A stretch of 11,067 nt of DNA from the NCBI GenBank assembly GCA_024408015.1, contig JAKSVJ010000016.1, forward strand, positions 1 to 11,067. Reading direction: 5' to 3'. The DNA is from Clostridia bacterium. GTDB taxonomy: Bacteria; Bacillota; Clostridia; Oscillospirales; CAG-272. How positions within the stretch are numbered: the first letter of the stretch is position 1; every line of letters begins with the position of its first letter. Below are positions 1-6,377 of this stretch, in pieces. A program made the position numbers and the translations under genes. The notes beneath the pieces are model-generated. The model saw only the letters and a program-made list of their open reading frames with translations. It made no database searches and was not told the origin of the DNA.

Positions 1-2
1 TA

Positions 3-524
3 AAACTATATATTAGAGATGGTCGTGTTAGCTCAGTTTCAGTTGATATGGGTAAAGCGATTTTTAATCCAAAACAAATCCCAGTTGTTTCTGATAATGA
101 TGAAATTGTTGGACAAGATATGGTTATTGGAGACAATAGCTATAACGTAACTTGTGTTTCATTTGGTAACCCTCATTGCGTTGTTTTCCTCGATGCTTTG
201 GATGCTCTTGATGTTCCTAAGATTGGTAAGACATTTGAATATGCGGATGTATTCCCGGAAAGAATAAACACAGAATTTGTCAGAGTCGTTAACCCAACCA
301 CATTGCGGATGCGTGTATGGGAGCGTGGTATTGGCGAAACTCTTGCTTGTGGTACAGGTGCTTGTGCTGCTGTTGTTGCTGCAACAAGAATGGGATACTG
401 CGAAAAGGGCAAAGATATCACTGTAAAACTAATAGGCGGTGATGTTATAGTCAATTACACAGACGAACGTGTTATTCTAACCGGTAACACAACATATGTT
501 TATGATGGTAGTTTTGAATACTAA
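3..524 (+). CDS. dapF: Diaminopimelate epimerase, C-terminal part (5' end outside window)
   Basis: This cytoplasmic enzyme interconverts LL- and meso-diaminopimelate in lysine and peptidoglycan-precursor synthesis. The reading frame is open from base 3, so the first ATG at 48 is an internal methionine and the gene starts upstream of the window. 173 residues are visible. They include the substrate-binding NPHCVVF stretch (from about base 168), the INTEFVRV and RVWERGIGET segments, and the second catalytic cysteine in ACGTGAC (codon 348-350). The first catalytic cysteine (CGNGxRC motif of the family) would lie in the missing N-terminal half. The protein ends normally at YDGSFEY and TAA. It is followed after 16 bases by a hairpin and converges with the regulator gene on the other strand. 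Family assignment is secure; only the start and upstream neighbours are unseen. Confidence 0.96.
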   Translation, partial: KLYIRDGRVSSVSVDMGKAIFNPKQIPVVSDNDEIVGQDMVIGDNSYNVTCVSFGNPHCVVFLDALDALDVPKIGKTFEYADVFPERINTEFVRVVNPTTLRMRVWERGIGETLACGTGACAAVVAATRMGYCEKGKDITVKLIGGDVIVNYTDERVILTGNTTYVYDGSFEY

Positions 525-535
525 TTAAAAGTACA

Positions 536-573
536 AAAAGATAGGCTCTCCGACTTGGAGAGCCTATTCATTT
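536..573. terminator. Bidirectional intrinsic terminator between dapF and the topoisomerase operon
   Basis: A perfect 11-bp stem (541-551 pairing with 557-567) closes a 5-base loop, GACTT. On the minus strand the stem is followed directly by CTTTTT, a good U-tract, only six bases beyond the stop codon of the regulator gene. On the plus strand the downstream TTCATTTC is a weaker U-run, 16 bases after the dapF stop. Sequence shows the hairpin directly; its use for both transcripts is inferred from the convergent layout. Confidence 0.88.
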
Positions 574-1187
574 CAATCAATATTTATTATATAACCTTTT
601 CCACGAATTGACTTGATTAGTTTGAGTTCAAGTCTATCATCGACCTTGTGTCTTAAGTAGTTTATATATACATCTACGACATTTGTCTTTGAGTTTTCTT
701 CACCAGCAAATATTGGCATGGCCTGTTCGCGAGTTACAATTTGACCTTTGTTATCAAGTAAGAGTTTCAAAAGCTGAAACTCTTTTTTTGATAGGGAAAT
801 GTGAACACCTTTATATGCCACACTATGTGTTGGGGAATGAAGTCTTAAGTTTTCCAAAGCTGATAGTCTTGGATTTTTGGAGTTGCTTATTGAGTCGATT
901 GTACCAACTATATGGTCAAGCATCTCTTTAACCCTAAAAGGCCGTGTGTAATATGGAAAATCATATTCGTTTTTAGATTCTTCTTTTCCGATTATAACGA
1001 CATCGCGTTTGATTATTTTATCAATTGATTCGATATATATATCTTCGTCAACAAAGACCAAATCAGGATCATAACTAATTGCTTCATCGAAGTTTCTGTA
1101 AGATTCTGATATGATACCTCGTTGTTTTAGTTCAATCGAAAGCATGTCAGAAAAGATTTTGTCTGATAAAACTAAAGCAGCATTCAT
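573..1187 (-). CDS. OmpR/PhoB-type winged-helix response regulator with degenerate receiver
   Basis: This is a 204-residue probable DNA-binding transcription regulator. Residues about 125-204 form a typical OmpR/PhoB C-terminal domain: LSKKEFQLLKLLLDNKGQIV, then a recognition-helix region (TNVVDVYINYLRHKVD, 168-183) and the wing SIRGKGYIIN. Residues 1-100 resemble a shortened receiver. DLVFVDED puts Asp47 at the phospho-acceptor position and Asp9 remains from the acidic pair, but the conserved Thr/Ser after strand 4 appears to be Gly67, and the conserved Lys before Pro is Arg82 (TRPF). Normal phosphorylation switching is therefore doubtful. No sensor kinase gene is next to it. Its start lies 3 bases after the parC-like stop and no clear Shine-Dalgarno is visible, suggesting translation coupled to the upstream gene. 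The target genes cannot be told from sequence. Confidence 0.88.
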   Translation of the reverse strand: MNAALVLSDKIFSDMLSIELKQRGIISESYRNFDEAISYDPDLVFVDEDIYIESIDKIIKRDVVIIGKEESKNEYDFPYYTRPFRVKEMLDHIVGTIDSISNSKNPRLSALENLRLHSPTHSVAYKGVHISLSKKEFQLLKLLLDNKGQIVTREQAMPIFAGEENSKTNVVDVYINYLRHKVDDRLELKLIKSIRGKGYIINID

Positions 1188-1190
1188 AAA

Positions 1191-3380
1191 TTATAGAGTG
1201 GAACCAGTAGCTGGAACCTTTATTTTCTTACATTTGCTAGCATTAGGATATTTTGAAAGGTTGACTGTTGCTTCAACAATCTTTTGACCTTTCTTAAGCT
1301 GGAAGAGAGTAGAACCAGATGATGTTCTTGTAGGTTTTTGAGGAATAAGTTTTGAGTTAATCAAAATTGCTTTTCCTGAATCGTTGACAAGAAGAATATC
1401 AATAGGCTTATCTTCACAGAATGCAGCAACAAGTGGAGAAGATTCGGAATAAGCATTTACAAGTTTCTTTCTTGTTGCTTTTGTCTCATATGATGAAACA
1501 GGAATCTTTACACCTTTACCATTTTCAAATATAAATACAATATTCTTGTTTTCGTTGTAATTCTTCAAAGGTATCATAGCCAAAGCTTTTTCGCCTTTGT
1601 CAAATTTCAAAGGCACATAATCTCCAAGTTCAGAAGCTTTCTTGGTTCCGAATTCAGAAGCGCGCCTCTTGTATACTTTTTGAGCATCTGGAACGAATCT
1701 CATCTCTGGTGTGTTATCAGCATCTTCAATCTGCCATACTTCATCACCAGGTTTTAGAGCCTGTTCGTCATTACCACGAATTGATTGGAGAGTAATCTTC
1801 TTAAAGTATCCTTCTTTTGTGAATACGAGTTTTACATTGTAATTTTCAATGTGTTCTTCTTCTCTATATTCATCAACAAGGTCTTCGTAGATTATTTGTG
1901 TCTTTCTAGGAATACCGTATTTTCCTTTAATAGTAACGAGTTGCTGAGCAATGTGTCTCTTGAGTTTTGCCTCACTTGAGATGATATCACGAAGTTCAGC
2001 AATTTCTTTTTGGAGAGAGTCAATCTCAGAAATACGATTCAAAATATATTCTCTGTTCAAATGACGAAGTTTAATTTCAGCGATATATTGTGCTTGAATC
2101 TCATCAATTTTGAAACCTTTCATAATGTTTGCAATAACGTCAGTTTCTTTTTCTGTCTCTCTGATAATCTTGATAGCTTTATCAATATCAAGAAGGATTT
2201 GTCCAAGACCCAATAAAACATGAAGTTTATCGTTTTTCTTATCCAAATCGAAAGTGAGTTCACGACGTACACAGTCTATTCTAAACTTAATCCATTCGGT
2301 GAGAATTTCTTTAATTCCCATTACCCTTGGAGCACCATCAATTAATACATTGAAGTTACATGAGAAGTTATCCTGAAGTGGAGTTTTCTTAAATAACTTT
2401 GACATTAATTTATCAGGGTCAGTTCCACGTCTTAAGTCTAGAGTGAGTTTAAATCCTTGCAAGTCAATTTCATTTCTTGCATCAACAACTTCTTTGAGCT
2501 GTCCTAATTTAATCATATCAGTGATTTTCTTAAGGATTATTTCAATTGTTGTTGAATAAGGGATTTCAATTATTTCAATACAGTTTTCGTTTTTATCGTA
2601 TCTATAACGTGCTCTTAAAGTAATTGGGCCTTCGCCAACTTCATATATGTTTTTGAGTGTTTCTTTGTTATATATGATTGAGCCACCACCTGGGAAGTCT
2701 GGAGCTTTAATAATATCTAAGAGTTCTTCAGTAGTGATTTTTGGGTTTTTAAGAAGTGCAACAGTACCATCGCATATTTCAGCAAGGTTAAATGAACAAA
2801 TCTTACTAGCCATACCAACGGCAATACCCATGTTAGGAGATACAAGAATATTAGGGAATGATGTAGGAAGAAGTACAGGTTCTTTTGATGTAGCATCATA
2901 GTTATCCTGTAGATCAACAGCGTTTTTATCAATTCCTCTAAAGATTTCAGCACAGAAAGGATCTAGTCTAACTTCAGTATATCTTGATGCGGCATATGCC
3001 ATATCAGAGCTATATTGTTTACCAAAGTTACCTTTTGAGTCTACGAATGGATGAAGAAGGGCACCATTACCACGAGTAAGTCTTACCATTGTTTCATAAA
3101 TAGCAGCATCACCATGTGGGTTGAGTTTCATTGTTGCACCAACAACGTTAGTACTCTTTGTTCTATTTCCATTAAGAAGACCCATCTTATACATTGTATA
3201 AAGAAGTTTTCTATGTGATGGCTTGAAACCATCAATTTCAGGAATTGCACGAGAAACTATAACGCTCATAACGTATGGCATATAGTTTTTCTCAATTGTT
3301 TCTGTAATAGGTTGGAATGTCACAGGAGCTGGTGGTAATTCAGTTTCTATGGCTGAGTTTTTCTTTTTTGATTTTGCCAT
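1191..3380 (-). CDS. parC: Type II topoisomerase subunit A, ParC-like (topoisomerase IV cleavage subunit)
   Basis: The 729-residue DNA breakage-reunion subunit would work with the ParE-like protein encoded just upstream to pass one duplex through another. The N-terminal cleavage core shows DGFKPSHRK (51-59), NPHGDAAIYE (87-96) and the catalytic tyrosine Tyr134 in ASRYTEVRL. The tower and coiled-coil region runs to about residue 500, with a heptad-like stretch near 440-480. The C-terminal domain (about 512-729) has three recognisable blade-like segments (FTKEGYFKKI, FENGKGVKIP, VNDSGKAILI) but no GyrA box (QRRGGRG-type), which favours a topoisomerase IV-like rather than negative-supercoiling role. 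Ala92 occupies the E. coli GyrA Ser83 position and Glu96 the Asp87 position. A strong AAGGAGG precedes the ATG. Subunit type is sure; the ParC rather than GyrA name is inferred from the short C-terminal domain and lack of the box. Confidence 0.92.
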   Translation of the reverse strand: MAKSKKKNSAIETELPPAPVTFQPITETIEKNYMPYVMSVIVSRAIPEIDGFKPSHRKLLYTMYKMGLLNGNRTKSTNVVGATMKLNPHGDAAIYETMVRLTRGNGALLHPFVDSKGNFGKQYSSDMAYAASRYTEVRLDPFCAEIFRGIDKNAVDLQDNYDATSKEPVLLPTSFPNILVSPNMGIAVGMASKICSFNLAEICDGTVALLKNPKITTEELLDIIKAPDFPGGGSIIYNKETLKNIYEVGEGPITLRARYRYDKNENCIEIIEIPYSTTIEIILKKITDMIKLGQLKEVVDARNEIDLQGFKLTLDLRRGTDPDKLMSKLFKKTPLQDNFSCNFNVLIDGAPRVMGIKEILTEWIKFRIDCVRRELTFDLDKKNDKLHVLLGLGQILLDIDKAIKIIRETEKETDVIANIMKGFKIDEIQAQYIAEIKLRHLNREYILNRISEIDSLQKEIAELRDIISSEAKLKRHIAQQLVTIKGKYGIPRKTQIIYEDLVDEYREEEHIENYNVKLVFTKEGYFKKITLQSIRGNDEQALKPGDEVWQIEDADNTPEMRFVPDAQKVYKRRASEFGTKKASELGDYVPLKFDKGEKALAMIPLKNYNENKNIVFIFENGKGVKIPVSSYETKATRKKLVNAYSESSPLVAAFCEDKPIDILLVNDSGKAILINSKLIPQKPTRTSSGSTLFQLKKGQKIVEATVNLSKYPNASKCKKIKVPATGSTL

Positions 3381-3386
3381 AAATAA

Positions 3387-3394
3387 CCTCCTTA
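3387..3394 (-). promoter_or_regulatory. Shine-Dalgarno of parC overlapping the parE stop codon
   Basis: Read on the minus strand the sequence is TAAGGAGG: the TAA stop of the ParE-like gene shares bases with AAGGAGG, placed six bases before the parC ATG. A terminating ribosome would sit on the next gene's binding site, which fits coupled, balanced synthesis of the two subunits. Confidence 0.85.
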
Positions 3395-5380
3395 AATATC
3401 AGCTTCGGCGATATATTGTTTGCCGTATTTTGCAATAAAATCCTTACGTTCATCAAGGTCATCACCAAGAAGAGTTTCGAAAATGTATGCAGTTTTTTCA
3501 GCATCTGCAGGGGAAACGCATATGAGTCTTCTTGTAGCAGGGTTCATAGTTGTTTTCCACATCATTTCAGGCTCGTTTTCACCAAGACCTTTTGAACGTT
3601 GAATTGTATATTTTGTTCCTTCAAGTTTGCTTAAGATTTCAATTTTTTCATTTTCGTCATAAGCAAAGTATGTGTCATCTTTTGTTGTGATTTCAAACAA
3701 AGGAGATTCGGCAATGAATACCTTACCTTCTTTGATGAGCGTAGGTAACAATCTGTAGAATAATGTCAAGAGAAGTGTTCTAATCTGGAAACCATCTTCA
3801 TCGGCATCAGTACAAATGATAATCTTGCTCCATTTGAGTTGGTTTATATCAAATGAGTTTTGAGCAGCTTTTGTCTTGCCACTGATTTCAGCACCACAAC
3901 CGATTACTTTAAGTAAATCCACGATGATGTCGCTCTTGAAGATTCTATCATATCCATTTTTCAAACAGTTTAGAGTCTTACCTCTAACTGGTATGATAGC
4001 CTGGAATTCAGCATTGCGTCCTTGAATACATGAACCCATAGCGGAATCACCTTCCACTATGTATACTTCACGTTTTTCTGGGTCTTTAGATCTACATGTG
4101 ACAAATTTTTCAACACGATCTGCGATACCACCAGTTGTTTGAAGTTTCTTTTTAATATTAAGACGAGCACTTTCCGCTTGTTCTCTTGAACGTTTGTTTG
4201 CTAAAACCTGATTGATAATCTTATCTGCTTCTTCTGGTTTTTCAATGAAATATACTTCAAGTTGTTGCTTCATGAAATCAGTAAGAGCTTCGGCAATAAA
4301 CTCGTTGGTTATTGCTTTCTTTGTCTGGTTTGCGTATGAAGTCTGAGTAGAGAAGCTATTGATAATAAGAACAAGACAGTCTTCAATGTCACCGAATGAT
4401 ATTTTAGATTCGCCTTTTAGGTATTTATTCTTTTGTTTTACGAGTTTATCTATAGCGTATGTAAATGCGCTTCTAGTTGCTTTATCTGGAGAACCACCAT
4501 GCTCAAGGAAACTTGAGTTATGGTAGTATTCTATAACGTTTGCATTGTTCGAGAAACAGAAAGCAATGTCAGCCTTAAGGTTATACATTGGTTTATCTTC
4601 TCTGTCTTTACCAGAAGTCTCAAGAGAAGCAAAGTGAGGTTCTGTTATGCTGGAGTTTTTAGCTATTGATGCAATATAGTCTTTAATACCATTTTCGTAT
4701 AAATAGCTCTTTTCTGTAAGATTGCCATCAGCATCTGTGTATTTCAAATTGAAAGTGATGCCAGCATTTACTACAGCCTGTTTATCTAGAGTTACATCAA
4801 AATATTCAAAAGGGATATTAGTGTCTGTAAATACTTCAAGGTCTGGTTTCCAGCTTACAACAGTACCGGTACGTTGTTCTTTTTTTGGAAGAACGGTTTT
4901 AACCAATTCTCCAACAGGTCTACCTTTTTTGAAGCTGATTTCGCTAAGTTCTTCGCCTTTATATGATTTAACGTTCATATACTCAGAACTATATTGAGTT
5001 GATGCAGCACCAAGACCGTTTGTACCTAATGAATAGGCGTAAACTCCACCTTCGTCATTGTTATATTTACCACCTGCATATAGTTCGCAGTAAACAAGTT
5101 CCCAGTTGTACCTCTGTTCTTTTTCATTCCAACCAAGTGGAACACCACGACCAAAGTCTTCAACTGTAATTACTCTATCTTTGCTATATGATATATTGAT
5201 TACATTACCATGACCTTCACGAGCTTCGTCAACCGCGTTTGATATGATTTCAAAAGCACTATGTTCACAACCATCGATACCATCAGATCCAAATATTACG
5301 GCAGGACGTTTTCTAACTCTGTCCTCGCCTCTAAGCATCGTAATGACGGAATCGTCATATATTTGCGCTTTTTTTGCCAT
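3392..5380 (-). CDS. parE: Type II topoisomerase subunit B, ParE-like (ATPase and TOPRIM subunit)
   Basis: The 662-residue ATPase/TOPRIM subunit drives strand passage together with the ParC-like partner. The GHKL ATP site shows FEIISNAVDEA (Glu44, Asn48, Glu52 matching the E. coli GyrB ATP-site residues), VEDFGRGVP (73-81) and the lid SLGTNGLGAAS (118-127). The transducer carries the switch lysine in ANQTKK (Lys354). The TOPRIM domain has VEGDSAMGS (Glu443) and CTDADEDG (Asp525, 527, 529), followed by RSKGLGENEP and TTMNP near the C terminus. There is no large insertion of the proteobacterial GyrB kind. Several usually fixed positions differ: the lid reads TNGLG instead of HGVG, and DGFQIRTLL replaces DGSHIRTLL. 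The ATG has a GGAG 9 bases upstream. It is first gene of the operon. I call it ParE-like rather than GyrB because of its divergence and its partner; a gyrase pair would be expected elsewhere in the genome. Confidence 0.92.
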   Translation of the reverse strand: MAKKAQIYDDSVITMLRGEDRVRKRPAVIFGSDGIDGCEHSAFEIISNAVDEAREGHGNVINISYSKDRVITVEDFGRGVPLGWNEKEQRYNWELVYCELYAGGKYNNDEGGVYAYSLGTNGLGAASTQYSSEYMNVKSYKGEELSEISFKKGRPVGELVKTVLPKKEQRTGTVVSWKPDLEVFTDTNIPFEYFDVTLDKQAVVNAGITFNLKYTDADGNLTEKSYLYENGIKDYIASIAKNSSITEPHFASLETSGKDREDKPMYNLKADIAFCFSNNANVIEYYHNSSFLEHGGSPDKATRSAFTYAIDKLVKQKNKYLKGESKISFGDIEDCLVLIINSFSTQTSYANQTKKAITNEFIAEALTDFMKQQLEVYFIEKPEEADKIINQVLANKRSREQAESARLNIKKKLQTTGGIADRVEKFVTCRSKDPEKREVYIVEGDSAMGSCIQGRNAEFQAIIPVRGKTLNCLKNGYDRIFKSDIIVDLLKVIGCGAEISGKTKAAQNSFDINQLKWSKIIICTDADEDGFQIRTLLLTLFYRLLPTLIKEGKVFIAESPLFEITTKDDTYFAYDENEKIEILSKLEGTKYTIQRSKGLGENEPEMMWKTTMNPATRRLICVSPADAEKTAYIFETLLGDDLDERKDFIAKYGKQYIAEADI

Positions 5381-5399
5381 TGTTCGTTCTCCGTTTTAG

Positions 5400-5428
5400 T
5401 TGATTTTCAATCTTAAAAATAGTATAAT
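5400..5428 (+). promoter_or_regulatory. Sigma-A-type promoter for queG-addB-radical SAM operon
   Basis: TTGATT at 5400-5405 is followed after exactly 17 bases by a perfect TATAAT at 5423-5428. Transcription would start near 5435, leaving a leader of about 120 bases before the queG ATG. The -35 hexamer lies about 20 bases in front of the divergent parE start codon, inside that gene's leader. Confidence 0.75.
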
Positions 5429-5444
5429 ATATTAATCAGTGTAA
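5416..5444 (-). promoter_or_regulatory. Candidate promoter for the parE-parC-regulator operon
   Basis: On the minus strand TTACAC (5444-5439) and TATTTT (5421-5416) are separated by 17 bases; a better -10-like hexamer, TATACT (5426-5421), lacks a well-spaced -35, and another TTGATT lies at 5460-5455 but 28 bases from it. A leftward promoter must lie in or near this region, but the exact choice is uncertain. It overlaps the rightward promoter face to face. Confidence 0.3.
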
Positions 5445-5556
5445 GAATTGAGAAAATCAAGTTATCTCAAAACCATAGCACTATTTTGTGTGTCTTTTAA
5501 AATAATACCATATATCTTGTGGTTTTTCAAGCGCGTTTTTGTGGAGGTCTACCAAT
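5435..5556 (+). promoter_or_regulatory. Leader of the queG operon with weak hairpins
   Basis: The region from the likely transcription start to the queG ATG is about 120 bases. A 6-bp stem TTGAGA/TCTCAA (5448-5453 with 5465-5470) and an alternative longer-range pairing AAAACCA/TGGTTTT (5469-5475 with 5520-5526, extendable by wobble pairs) overlap at bases 5469-5470, so the two are mutually exclusive at their edge. No U-tract terminator, anti-Shine-Dalgarno stem or recognised riboswitch core is seen. Confidence 0.3.
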
Positions 5557-5559
5557 ATG
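5543..5559 (+). promoter_or_regulatory. Ribosome binding site fixing the queG start
   Basis: GGAGG at 5543-5547 lies 9 bases before the ATG at 5557. The frame is also open from a TTG at 5539, but that codon precedes the GGAGG and has no binding site of its own, so the ATG is preferred. An in-frame stop at 5503-5505 rules out a much longer N terminus. Confidence 0.85.
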
Positions 5560-6357
5560 ACTTTGGAATCAATATTTTCAAAAGAGCAAATTTTAGAATA
5601 TTCAGTGCTTCCAATGTCCGAGTGCGACATAAGAAGACGCGACCTTATAGAGAGACGTGGCGTCGATGTATCTAGTGTAAAAACAGCTATAGTATTTTTG
5701 ATGCCATATAACATTAATGATGGCGACGGAAATGTTTCTAGATATGCAAGACCAAAAGATTATCATTTCTATTTTGATGGATTAAAAGAGAGATTAGAGC
5801 CAGAACTTGAGAAGGCATTTGGTGGAAGATTTATGGGATTTTCCGATGTATCTCCTATCGAAGAAACAACAGCTGCTCTGAAGTCAGGGCTAGGTGTCAG
5901 AGGAGATAGTTATGTTATCTTAAATGAGAGATATGGTTCATATGTTTTCATAGGTGAGTTTATAACAACATTAGATTGTGAAACATTTGGCATCAAGCGA
6001 GAAGATTACACAATTAAAACTTGTGAGCACTGTGGGTTGTGTAGAAAAAGCTGTCCTATGACAATTGACAACATGGGCTGCTTATCAGCCATTACACAAA
6101 AGAAGGGCGAATTAAAGCCAGAAGAAATTGATTACATAAAGAAATATCCTTATGTGTGGGGATGCGATATTTGCCAAGATGTATGCCCACATAACAAAGG
6201 CGTTGAAGAAACACCAATAGAATTTTTCAAAAAAGATAGAATAAAGAATTTGAGTCTTGAAATATTAGATTCAATGGACGATAAAGAGTTCTATGAAAGA
6301 GCCTTTTCGTGGAGAAAAAGGGAAACGATTAGAAGGAACATCTTTATAAAGAGTTAA
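5557..6357 (+). CDS. queG: Short QueG-family epoxyqueuosine reductase
   Basis: QueG reduces epoxyqueuosine to queuosine in the wobble position of GUN-anticodon tRNAs, using cobalamin and two [4Fe-4S] clusters in the cytoplasm. This 266-residue protein has the family's YARPKDYH stretch (63-70), a candidate catalytic Asp97 in FSDVSPIEE, SGLGVRGDSY (110-119) and YGSYVFIGEF. Eight cysteines match the two clusters: Cys156, 159, 162 and 166 in CEHCGLCRKSC, Cys175 in MGCLSAIT, and Cys203, 206 and 210 in CDICQDVCPHN. It ends soon after SWRKRETIRRN. It is clearly shorter than usual family members (about 310-390 residues): the segment before VKTAIVFLMPY is compressed and there is no C-terminal HEAT-like extension. 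No other queuosine gene is visible. It leads an operon, with addB 20 bases downstream. Family membership is firm; the exact substrate of this short form is inferred. Confidence 0.82.
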   Translation: MTLESIFSKEQILEYSVLPMSECDIRRRDLIERRGVDVSSVKTAIVFLMPYNINDGDGNVSRYARPKDYHFYFDGLKERLEPELEKAFGGRFMGFSDVSPIEETTAALKSGLGVRGDSYVILNERYGSYVFIGEFITTLDCETFGIKREDYTIKTCEHCGLCRKSCPMTIDNMGCLSAITQKKGELKPEEIDYIKKYPYVWGCDICQDVCPHNKGVEETPIEFFKKDRIKNLSLEILDSMDDKEFYERAFSWRKRETIRRNIFIKS

Positions 6358-6377
6358 ATAATCAAAGGAGGTACAAC

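Larger units (their letters stand above)
5400..5460. repeat. 9-bp perfect inverted repeat framing the divergent promoters
   Basis: TTGATTTTC at 5400-5408 is exactly repeated in inverse orientation as GAAAATCAA at 5452-5460, with 43 bases between the arms and the centre at 5430 within the AT-rich -10 region. Each arm starts with a -35-like TTGATT pointing toward the centre. It may be an operator with two half-sites, or two promoter elements facing one another; the sequence cannot decide. Confidence 0.5.

Noticed and set aside
683..931. Plus-strand reading frame inside the response regulator gene
   Set aside because: It is antisense to a recognisable winged-helix gene, has no family resemblance and no convincing start.
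2010..2953. Several open frames on both strands within the ParC-like gene
   Set aside because: They are shadows in other frames of a fully conserved topoisomerase coding region.
5435..5556. A preQ1 riboswitch ahead of queG
   Set aside because: The position would fit, but I find no type I core (short stem, C-rich loop and A-rich tail) nor a type II pseudoknot layout; the leader is A/T-rich without the needed C-run.
5539..5557. TTG at 5539 as the queG start
   Set aside because: The GGAGG lies inside the extra codons rather than before them; the ATG at 5557 has correct spacing.
5448..5675. A small 75-codon reading frame starting TTG that overlaps the queG start in another frame, with a hydrophobic early part
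   Set aside because: It has no Shine-Dalgarno, begins within the leader hairpin and runs into well-supported queG coding sequence; the hydrophobic look comes from T-rich DNA.
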